NCBI GenBank assembly: GCA_965153355.1
Contig: OZ231126.1
Span: 28,396,001-28,460,000 of the forward strand
Source: Flaccisagitta enflata
Lineage: Eukaryota; Chaetognatha; Sagittoidea; Aphragmophora
Direction: 5' to 3'
DNA: 64,000 bases
Part shown: positions 55,134 through 64,000 of the stretch, one piece after another
Position numbering within the stretch: the stretch's first letter is position 1
Layout: every line of letters starts with the position of its first letter
The notes under the pieces: model-generated
The model's database searches: none
What the model was told of the DNA's origin: nothing
What the model saw: the letters and a program-made list of their open reading frames with translations, nothing else
Position numbers and translations under genes: made by a program

Positions 55134-55355
55134 TAGTAATGAATTATTGGTATATGGTAATGAAAAAAGCTCTTTAAAATGTCCATTTCGCCATCATGAT
55201 TGACCATGATTAATCAGTTTCTTTTCTTTTCGAAGGTTACTGTATTTGGGTTATCTGTGGGTAAAGGAGGTAGCCTTGAACATGTAACTTCGACATGATG
55301 TGCATAGTTGTCTTTATTGCTATTTAGTTGAGCCGATTGATCCGACGATCTCACG

Positions 55356-55484
55356 ATGAAGTCCTCGCCCTCAACCATGTCCAACGGATTCACCTCAACA
55401 ATGGCCTCTCCTGACAACGACCTATTGGACAACATCACAGAGGCCACCCTGATTTTATTCTTTTTAGATTTGGAATTACAATGA
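55356..55484 (+). pseudogene. Possible receptor N-terminal fragment related to the 45-kb GPCR
   Basis: A 42-codon frame with three in-frame ATGs (55356, 55377, 55401). From the third it reads 'MASPDNDLLDNITEATLILF', against 'MDSPSNDTWLNIIEEPS' of the receptor at 45081. The two share spacing and about half the residues, and both start in a CAACMATGG context. A plausible acceptor (CTTTATTGCTATTTAG) ends at 55327. No transmembrane continuation is seen; the frame stops at 55482. It could be a truncated duplicate or chance. Confidence 0.3.
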
Positions 55485-56039
55485 TCTACGATCGTTTCTT
55501 TCCTTTTCTCCAGAATTTTCGTTTATGACCTCATGAATGGCCATATCGCTCATTTCTTCATTGAGTTTTTAGGGCTGGATTGATTTTTAAGCTGCTACGT
55601 CATTCTTTCGTATAGCAGAGCCACTCCCTCCTTTGGTGATGATTAAATATGTTACGTCAGTCCTTTGTTCACTTTTTTGCAAACATAGAAGTGCTATATC
55701 TAAGTGAGCTTTCGCACCTCAATAACCGGTCTTGTTTGTCCGTTGGTTAAACGGTCAGTCAGTTGGTCCGTCACGCAAGCGTTTGACAATCCACACAACG
55801 CACCTATTGGCCTACATGGCCTTGACGATATTTGAGAGTGTTGTTGTCATCCTTAACTACCGATTTCAATCGGCGTATTTTTAGATACGTCCTCACTCCT
55901 CTATGACATGTCCGTTTGTTGGTTGGTTGGTCAGTTGGTCTCAAAAACATCCAACTCCCCAAATCTGAGGTTCTGTCAACAGAAAAGCAGTCAGCCTCTT
56001 AATTCTTTCGTACATTTGATCATTCTTTCAATCATTCAA

Positions 56040-56288
56040 GCATTAGCTTATCCATTCATTCATTCATTAGTTCATTCATTAGTTCATTCATTAGTTCATT
56101 CATTAGTTCATTCATTAGTTCATTCATTAGTTCATTCATTAGTTCATTCATTCGTTTATTCATTAGTTCATTCATTCGTTCATTCATTCGTTCATTCATT
56201 CATTCGTTCATTCATTCATTCATTCATTCATTCATTCATTCATTCATTCATTCATTCATTCATTCATTCATTCATTCATTCATTCATA
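56040..56288 (+). repeat. (CATT)n/(CATTAGTT)n tract
   Basis: CATTCATTAGTT higher-order units 56064-56165, then pure CATT. Between 55,490 and 56,040 only element-like GGTTGGTCAGTTGG pieces are seen. Confidence 0.9.
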
Positions 56289-56731
56289 GAATCGTTTATT
56301 CATAAGAAACGTTCTTAAAATGAAAAAAAGGGTTTTAAAGAAAAAAAGAATATTTTTCCGTTTTATTTTCGGTTTTCTCAAATCTCGATAAGCATAAGCT
56401 GTAACATGTGATTTTTCATAAACGAAAATTCATATATGACGCCAGGCATATGACTACCGTTGTAAGGTGCCGCGCAGCGGAAGTTGTAACGGCTCCTTCC
56501 TTATAGCATGCTCAAGTTTTCTTGCTATCTGCTCAAGAAACCAACAACATTATATTTCAGTTAATTATTCCCGCTATAAGCTAATGTTGATGCACCCGCT
56601 GTGCTTGGATAAGAAATGGTGGTAAGCGCGACTTGTTTTTCCTCCCTTCTTTTCTCTTCCTTTTCTTTTTCCTCCCTTCCTCTCATTTTATCAAGCTCGC
56701 CATAACTGGAATGAAGTCTTCTCCTAGCGCG

Positions 56732-56841
<110 letters not shown>

Positions 56842-56848
56842 CATAAAT

Positions 56849-57003
56849 AAGGCCGGATACACGGCAATACAGTCGCGGATGGTTGGGCAGGAGCAATAGT
56901 GCGAAAACTGCTCAGAATTTAGAAATGTTAAGGAACGGACCAACCGACGGACCGACTGACCAACCGACACGGCAAGGTGTAGAGTCGCGTGTCCGCGACT
57001 AAA
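56849..57003 (-). mobile_element. GGCCGGATACACGG-family element, complete copy
   Basis: AAGGCCGGATACACGGCAAT, TTGGGCAGGAGCAATAGTGC, a GACCAACCGACGGACCGACT core, and GTGTAGAGTCGCGTGTCCGC then GACTAAAAA. It is joined on the left to a (CT)n tract by only 10 bp. Confidence 0.75.
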
Positions 57004-57129
57004 AATCAACCGACCAACAGATCTGCGGACATCCATGTGGCACACGAGTAAAAATACAAAGAGCTCGCTAGCTGACGTGATAGTCTGCATTGACGAGTAG
57101 TCCACACTTGATTCTTTACAGAGCTCACG

Positions 57130-57295
<166 letters not shown>

Positions 57296-57299
57296 AATT

Positions 57300-58480
57300 C
57301 GTGCTTCAGTGAAATGTGAAAAAATAATTTTGATAATTCTTTGTGTGAAACACTGTCTTAGAATGTCTTTTCAACACATAGAAAAATTCATCGCCATTCA
57401 TCTATAAAGTGGCTAAAATCCCATTATCTTATGATCCTAGGTTTTCTGAGATTTGAAGGGTCAATAGAACAAGGTCATTAGACCTAAGTCGCGTGCGTCT
57501 GCACTTTCAAAAAAAGTCACACAGACAGACAGACAAACGACTTTTTTTCAAAAAGAAATTAGAAATGGCAGTTTACTTCTCAAAGGTTCTTTTCTACTAT
57601 TGAGAGACATAAAAAACACAATAAAAAGCCTTTAAAACCTTATCACAAGGGACCGACAGACCAACAGATGGACCGATGGACCAAAAAGTGGCTTATGACA
57701 TGGAGCAAGACCGCAAAGAATTTGCCTTTCAATAAGGTCAAAAAATTTGCGTGTAATTTAATGATTTTTGAAAACAGTTTCTGTAAGTATATTATTTCTT
57801 GATTAGAAAATCTATTTCGATAAGCTAGATATTAATGATTTTACATTTTTTTGTTTAAATTATTAATTTTTTTCATTTCACACATAATTTTCAGTACTTT
57901 AAGCGCTCGGATTTGGATGAAATTTCATATGGAGATAGGAGATATGGAGATCATGGGAAGTACCTCCAGTAAAAATTTTGTCTAAATCGGTTAATTTCTA
58001 AGGGGGTAAAGACATTTTATTTCTTTTAAAAAATCGCAAAAAGAACGTTTTTTTTTCCAAATTTAGTTACCTGAAAATTTTCAGAATTTTTTTACGTACA
58101 GCTTGATTAAAGTGTATTTCATGTGCATAAGAAATTTCAAGGCTCTCTTCCAAATTTAAGATGGGTTTTAGGGCCAAAAACAGTCAAAATTGGCTTATTA
58201 TGGCCGTTTTAGGTACTTTTTAATTTTTTGTTGAGAGACTCATACGCATACCTGAAGCAAGCCTGCATTAATATTTTCCAAAGTAAAACACACAGTTTAA
58301 GATCCAACCTGATGGGGGTCCCTAAACTCACCCTTTTTATGAAGCCCTACAGATCCTTATTCCTTCAACGGTGATATTAATTTAATCAAAAAAGTCTGGA
58401 AATATTAGCTACAAAAAGGAAAATTATGTTATTCAACATTTTTTTATTAGTTTGAAATATATTAGCTAATCAAAAAAAAA
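57300..58480. other. Gene-free stretch with a diverged CAAGG element fragment
   Basis: 57468-57720 has AACAAGGTCATTAGACCTAA, GTCGCGTGCGTCTG and GGACCGACAGACCAACAGAT, a decayed relative of the dispersed families. 57,720-58,480 is AT-rich with no recognisable feature. Confidence 0.4.
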
Positions 58481-58481
58481 C

Positions 58482-59025
58482 AAGGCCAACACCTATAAGT
58501 CGCGTGCGAGACTTACTTACATAATCGCCTAATTATATAAGTACGTTATTTCCTGTAATGATGATAATGACTATAATTACCTATTGACCTATAATTGCCT
58601 ATAATGACCTATGATTACCTATAATCACCCATAATCTAATAATGACCTATAAGTACCTATAAAGACCTATGATTACCTATAATTACATATGGATCAATAA
58701 TTACCTATAATGATGTATGATTACCCATATTTACCCACAATTACCTATAATAACATTATGTCCTATAATTACCTATAATGACCTATGATTACCTATAATT
58801 ACCTATGATTAAATAATGACCTATAAGTACCTATAAAGACCTATGATTACCTATAATTACATATGGACCAATAATTACCTATAATGACCTATAATTACCC
58901 ACAATTACACATAATTACCTTTAATAACATAATGACCTATAATGACCTATGATTAGCTACAATTGTCTATTGACGTATAATTACTTATAATGACCTATGA
59001 TTACCTATAATTACCTATAATTACA
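58482..59025 (-). repeat. CAAGGCCAACACC-type end followed by a (CCTATAATNA)n array
   Basis: AACAAGGCCAACACCTATAA then GTCGCGTGCGAG begins the tract. About 45 degenerate 10-bp units of CCTATAATTA / CCTATGATTA / CCTATAATGA follow from 58555 to 59025. This mirrors the array-in-element arrangement at 28928-29308. Confidence 0.65.
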
Positions 59026-61370
59026 TAAAAAAAATCGTGAAAATGACCCATTTTTTAAAGTTAAATAAAAACTGTTCCTGTCATCCAATTATCTTCATTT
59101 TTGGTGGAATTGTTACCTATTATCTACCCTAACTTCACCTAAAATTTGAGCTCACTGCGCCAAACGGTTGCGGAGATATTGACGTTCAAAGTTACTTTGT
59201 CAGAGCAAAATCAGCATAATTGGCATTTGGGCCATTTTTGAGCTAGCATTAAATTTCTTTTTTTCGTCCAGAGACCTCCATTTTTGCTGAAGTTACTCAA
59301 GTTTAAGCATATATTCATATTCCAAAATTTCACACTTGTCAGCCAAGCTGTTTTAGGGATATGATTTTTGAGAAAAAGAATTTTTTTCTAAGAGGGCTAG
59401 TTAAAATTTTTTTTCAGAAACTCTTAAGTTGTAATTAACTATGTCAAAAAATAACAATTGGCAAAATTTTTTATTTGAAAAAAAAATTTTGGAGGGTAAA
59501 ACCCCTTACATTACATTTTGTGAATATTTCAAAATTTCATAACTTTGTCAAAATTTTTTTTGAAGAACTGAAATTTTGCATACTTATTAGTGAGTCCAAA
59601 AACTACTACCACACCAAAAATCAGGAGATTTTATTGAAAACCTGAGGAGATATTCCACTTTTTGTGTTTTTTGAGTTTTGGGTGCCGTAGCCCCAAAAAT
59701 AGGCGGAAAATCTCCAACAAAAAATGAATTTTATGTAAATGTGTCTTACTAATATACATATAAAAGATTTTTTTTTGTGTAATTTTTGTGGTTGAAATCA
59801 GCAAAAAACTGAAAAAAATTTTTTTGTAAAAAAAAAAATGAAATTCTCGGATTCGCTCCAAAACCTTATGCAATATAGAGGACCTATAGGTGCATAATGG
59901 GGTAAAAAATTTTAGCTTGATTCATAGCGGTTTGGCAGATATCGCTTCCCTGGAGTTGGTCAATTCTTCGATTCTCGTACTGTATGAATATTTAATTTTT
60001 CTTTTATATCCTTGTCATTACTGTATGACAAAGACTTGCTTATCTAATAAGTTATAGACAGTAAAATGGTAAGAGAAATATATGTTTTTTCAATAAACTA
60101 TTTTTTTCCTGTAAACAATATCTATGTAAACACTATAAAAAATTATTAAAATATGCAATTTTTTAATGCTAAAGTAGAAAAAAAAACAAAAAAACTAACG
60201 GACTGCATTATGCAAATGAAATTTTTATATTTTTAAAAATCTTTGAAAATTTTCAAGTTAGCTTTGTATAATTCTTATATTTCAAAAAATCTTTGAAAAT
60301 TTTCAAGTGAGCCTTATATTTCCAAAAATCTGAAAATTTTCAAGTGAGTGGAAGCGGTCTAATATAATTGTTATATTTTTTAGGTTTTGGCTGATTTTAT
60401 TAAGATGCAGTAGATTTATCGATCCCAATTAGCTCCCCTATGTCAGTACGGGTCTTGCTATCTTTCTGCACTTTTTTTTTTTCGAGGGTGCCAGTATAAT
60501 TCGGTTTAATTCGGTATATTCGGTATAATATAATATAATATTATATTGTATAATTTCCGCCTTTTCTGGTATAATTTCCATTATATTTATTATATTTTTT
60601 CCTGTTTTTTTTTAGTGTAAACATAGAAAAATATCAATGTTCTTTATTTATGGTAAGCTGAAATTAATATAAAGAAGAATATCATGTATTCTTAAGAATG
60701 TTATACATGATCAAGTACATCTCTTAATTTCAAGTTTTAAATATTGTAAAAGTTTTTGAATTTATATTTCACATTTTCTATATTTCTCCAATCTCTGATA
60801 CATCTGATTTTCAAGCGTGTGCAACTTATAGTGCAAAAATTTAATATCACTTTTTTTTTAAATCGTTTTAGTTCTTTAAAATCATCAAAATATTTTTTGA
60901 TTTGTCTGGTTTTTAAGCATCTGTAACCTAAAGTGCAAAGTTATGATATTAAATTTTTTTTTTTATTTCTATTTTCTTTATTTTAAAAGTCTTTGAAATA
61001 TTTTTTGATAAGTCTGGTTTTCAAGTGTGTGCAACCCATAGTGCGAATTTCCGATATCCAATAAGAGAGAGTAATGGTTTTGTATAACGCACCTTTACTT
61101 CAAGCAACGATGTCATAAAATGCTAATACGCAATAAAATGACACCAGAAGGAGTACGAGAGAGTCAGAAGTATATGAATTCATTTATAAGCGGCAATTTT
61201 AAACTGAGCTGTCTGGACACTTTTAAAAGCTCTCGATTTTTAGGCGGCATTACACTGGATCTTTGAAAGATGTAGTCTGCTGAGGAAAAAATGTCTTATT
61301 CTAACTATAATCGTATCTATCTACCTATTTTTATATCTTCCCGTCAATTGATCAATCAATTCATTCTTCT
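59026..61370. other. Gene-free, very AT-rich stretch
   Basis: Long A and T runs. A motif CTTTGAAAATTTTCAAGT is repeated three times at 60242-60352. (TATAA)n lies at 60525-60560. TCTGGTTTTCAAGCGTGTGC-type lines recur at 60800, 60905 and 61010. No gene is supported. Confidence 0.5.
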
Positions 61371-61374
61371 TTCT

Positions 61375-61530
<156 letters not shown>

Positions 61531-61873
61531 TTTTGGAACTAGGCCCATTCACCTTTTCCTATGCGTAAGTGTATGACGCAAAGTCAGACAGACATTTGGA
61601 TACACAAAAAGTTCAAAAGTGCAATAGAGAGGTTTTAAGTAAAGTACAAAAGAGAGATTTTAAGTAATCATCAAGCTCGTGGACTCCAAGCGCATTTCGT
61701 TACGTTGATAGATATCAGGATAATGATCAAAGTTACGTGCTCTTTAAGTCTGTTACGTTTTAATCAATGTTGTAGACTGCTGCTGCTGCTGCTGCCACGG
61801 AGGTTAAGATTTTACATGAATGGTATATTCATCAGAATATTTTTCAGTGAAAGCGTGGAATGTTATTCTTTTA

Positions 61874-61945
61874 TTTTTAGTCGCGTGCTTCGCGACTCTA
61901 CTTCCCGCTATGTTGGTCCGTCGGTCGGTCGGTCGGTCGGTGCTT
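61874..61945 (+). mobile_element. GGCCGGATACACGG-family element, truncated at its (GGTC)n core against the LINE
   Basis: TTTTAGTCGCGTGCTTCGCG then ACTCTACTTCCCGCTATG and a (GGTC)6 run. The run passes directly into the 3' part of the LINE RT at about 61940. Confidence 0.6.
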
Positions 61946-63481
61946 TGAAGTAGTCACTTAGTACATCAAGTTCTGAGTTCAGTAGGTGTACGAGTTCTGA
62001 CAGATCTTTTCCTTTAATGATAATGTTAGTATCGTCTGCATAAACTTAAATCGATTATAAATGACTGGCGTAGATTTTTTAAGAGCAGCTGGCAGGTCAT
62101 TGACATAGACAAGGAAGAGAAGTGGCCCAAGAATACTACCTTGAGGCACACCAACAAGCATTTTTTCCGATTTGCTTTTTACACCATATAAGTCCACATA
62201 TTGTGTCCTGTCAGTGAGGTAAGATTTGATCCATACAAGCATTTTCCCCCTTATGCCATAGTGTTCAAGTTTCTTAAGACGTCAAATCTGCCAGAAAAAA
62301 ATTAGGTGCTTCACCCTACTTTTGCATCAATAATGGAATAATTATCCATCCACAAATGTTTTCTTTGCTCAAAGTGTCACATGATACACTTGATATGTAT
62401 GTCTGTTTCTTATTTTACGCTTTAAGTCGCCTTTTGAAAAGCAATTCTCACAGAAAATGACAAGAAAATGAAGATTTTTAGGGAAATCTTGTTGACAATT
62501 TCTTCTTTTTTCTGAGGTCGAAATTATAAGAAAGCCACACCTGAAAGAATTTTGCATTTTCAAAAACATAGTTCTCTCTAGAAATGATTTAGGAAGAGAA
62601 CTATGTTCTTTGTTTTTTCTTTTTTTCATTTTCTATGCAAACTTATAATTTCGACCAACCCCTTGTCAGTGACAAAAAAGAAATTTGTAGAAATTTTCAG
62701 TAAATCTTCTTCAGTAGTATAAGCTAAATCTGAGTCTCTTGCTAAATGGATGCAAATTTTGCTTTCAAATATCATGCAAGTCTTATCTCAATCACTTTTA
62801 CTCACTTGCTTTCCTACATTCACTCATGTATTTTTTCTATTTTTACCAATTTTGATACCCTAAATGTTGGCTTCGAGGGCACGCTGTCTTAAAGAGGATA
62901 TTGTTGTCTAGGGTATCAAAGGCCTTTGAGAGATCACAAAATATTCCTATTGCATACTCGTTTGATTGCAGGGCTTTTTCTACAGTTTGCAAGAAGTCAA
63001 GTGTGGCATGAGTCGTTTTATGGTTTCTTCTGAAGCCATACTGCGACTTGAAGAGTATTTGGTAACGGACCAGAAAATCAAATATCTTATTGTATACAAG
63101 TTTTTCTAGAATTTTTAAAAAGACAGGAAGTAAGGAAATGGGGCGATAGTTTCCATATTTGTGTTTGTTTCCCTTCTCCTTGTAGATTGGTAGGACCCTA
63201 GCAATTTTGGTCATGTCTGGGAAGGTTCCTATTTCAATGGAGCAGTTAGCAACATGTGCTATTTTCGAAGCTAGTATGTCAGCATCCCGTATGACTACTC
63301 CTTGAGATAGTCCATATGTGTCACAGCTTTTCTTTTTATTTATTTTATTGCAGGCAGTGAGAACATCATTCTCGTTGAACTTTCCCATTTCTAGGCTCTC
63401 TGGATTTTTTTGGCAATATTTTGACAGGAAGTAAGTCGCGTCTTTGTGTGTCTCACCAACGCTTTGGTTTGTGTCATTCAC
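61940..63481 (-). mobile_element. Non-LTR retrotransposon (LINE) reverse transcriptase remnant, interrupted and frameshifted
   Basis: Two RT pieces lie on the minus strand: 63481-62888 and 62277-61940. The first has 'KYGNYRPISLLPVFLKILEK', 'YGFRRNHKTTHATLDFLQ' and the catalytic 'FCDLSKAFDTLDNNI'. The second has 'EHYGIRGKMLVWIKSYLTDR' and 'VPQGSILGPLLFLVYVNDLP'. The catalytic ADDTN codons are present near 62040 but shifted by one base from the upstream frame. A 610-bp insertion separates the pieces. The 5' part stops at a (CACT)n tract. The 3' part stops at a (GGTC)n tract of another element, so endonuclease, thumb and 3' UTR are missing. It is Jockey/CR1-like in style; the clade is not certain. 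Dead element. Confidence 0.9.
62278..62887. mobile_element. 610-bp insertion in the LINE, flanked by CTTAA repeats, with internal inverted arms
   Basis: The LINE sequence breaks after CTTAA (62273-62277) and resumes with CTTAA (62888-62892); keeping one copy restores the RT frame. Inside, 'GGTCGAAATTATAAG' (about 62516) has its complement 'CTTATAATTTCGACC' (about 62642), and 'CATAGTTCTCTC' (about 62568) pairs with 'GAGAACTATG' (about 62597). The insert can therefore form a hairpin. TTAA duplication would fit a piggyBac-type MITE, but no clear terminal inverted repeat was seen. Confidence 0.65.
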
Positions 63482-63538
63482 TCATTCATTCTCATTCACT
63501 CACTCACTCACTCACTCACTCACTCATTCACTTCTTCA
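63476..63538 (+). repeat. (CACT)n tract at the 5' break of the LINE
   Basis: CATTCACT then CACTCACT units. The LINE frame ends as this tract begins. Confidence 0.85.
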
Positions 63539-63539
63539 G

Positions 63540-63763
63540 GTAGGACGAACGAAAGTCCCCCTGTGTTCTACAGGACTTTGTTCCCTTCGGGGCCGCTGCC
63601 CTGCTTCCCCTCACTCCAATTCACAATCACTAAAAGCAGGGCAACGGGTATCGCCGACCATATATTGCCCTTGGGCGACCTGTTGGCATTGCTGCTCTTG
63701 CCCAAATATGGCCCCTGCCCACCTGCACGCGACTGGGGTAGTCGTGTATCCGACCTTGTTTGA
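63540..63763 (+). mobile_element. Composite copy joining the GGGCAGCGGCCCC arm to the GGCCGGATACACGG family end
   Basis: The order is GTCCCCCTGTGTTCTACAGG, GGGGCCGCTGCCC, the conserved module CAGGGCAACGGGTATCGCCG through ATTGCCCTTGGGCGACCTG, then GCCCCTGCCCACCTGCACGC and TCGTGTATCCGACCTTGTTT. The last part is the end of the other dispersed family, so both families share a larger parent element. Confidence 0.65.
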
Positions 63764-63850
63764 TTGCCATTTCTAAATGAATTAACGTAGATAGGTCTAG
63801 CTGGCGCCATTTTTAGATAATAGTTATGTTTCATTTTCTCTCTAATTTTT

Positions 63851-63976
63851 AATCTCGGACACACGACTCTACACCTTGGTCCATCGGTCTGTCAGTCCGT
63901 ATCAATTTTGAGTTGCGAGTGGGTTTCTTTTTACTGCATCTGCTCATCTGGATTGGCATGTATATGGTCTTGTTCT
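63851..63976 (+). mobile_element. GGCCGGATACACGG-family element, short form
   Basis: ATCTCGGACACACGACTCTA, CACCTTGGTCCATCGG, a short core, and GATTGGCATGTATATGGTCT then TGTT. The copy is diverged. Confidence 0.55.
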
Positions 63977-64000
63977 TAGTTTCCTTATGGCAAATACACT

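Noticed and set aside
56849-57003. tRNA-derived SINE for the GGCCGGATACACGG family
   Set aside because: The hairpin end resembles a tRNA arm, but no A/B box pair with the right spacing was found. A Helitron-like or MITE origin fits the tetranucleotide core better.
62369-62629. 86-codon minus frame in the LINE insertion
   Set aside because: It lies within the inverted-arm insertion, shows no RT or transposase motif, and is AT-rich.

Overview
This window is nuclear DNA from an animal, most likely an invertebrate. The support is: split genes with GT-AG introns; a PARP6/8-type ADP-ribosyltransferase; a kinesin-3 motor; a family-A seven-helix receptor; a non-LTR retrotransposon; and a patch of TTAGGG-type telomeric repeat. 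The phylum cannot be read with certainty. Short elements with a tetranucleotide core recall the 'pearl'/DINE-type elements described in bivalves and other invertebrates, which makes a lophotrochozoan a reasonable but weak guess. Most of the 64 kb is non-coding. It is unusually rich in simple repeats: more than 40 long (GA)n, (CA)n, (TTG)n, (GAA)n and tetranucleotide tracts.

Layout. 1-4.75 kb: repeats only, including a foldback. 5,054-16,056 (+): a ten-exon PARP6/8-like gene that I assembled from splice sites. Every junction keeps phase (3,291 nt in total). One in-frame TGA interrupts it just before the catalytic domain. 16-23.9 kb: repeats, including a foldback of the GGGCAGCGGCCCC family and two tandem arrays. 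23,935-42,544 (-): the first three coding exons of a KIF28/KLP6-like kinesin-3 motor domain. They are separated by introns of about 13.8 and 4.3 kb that are packed with microsatellites, a 60-bp minisatellite, telomere-like repeats and transposon-like palindromes. The rest of the kinesin was not found. 45,081-46,076 (+): an intronless receptor frame split by one TAA. 46-61 kb: satellites, foldbacks, a 2.15-kb nested palindromic element with TA target duplication, and long AT-rich stretches with no recognisable gene. One orphan exon candidate lies at 49.7 kb and one receptor-like N-terminal fragment at 55.4 kb. 61.9-63.5 kb (-): a broken LINE reverse transcriptase, interrupted by a 610-bp insertion flanked by CTTAA and frameshifted at its YADD motif. 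63.5-64 kb: a composite copy that links the two dominant dispersed families.

The genes do not form an evident pathway. The main biology is the interplay between genes and repeats. An (AAAC)n tract abuts the PARP start codon in an open frame. One PARP intron is almost entirely (GAA)n. Pyrimidine-rich (CT)n tracts sit just inside kinesin introns. At least two dispersed non-autonomous element families carry, and appear to seed, the (GGAC)/(GTCC) microsatellites and long hairpins. The two largest genes each carry a single in-frame stop within otherwise conserved sequence, so whether they are functional is open.
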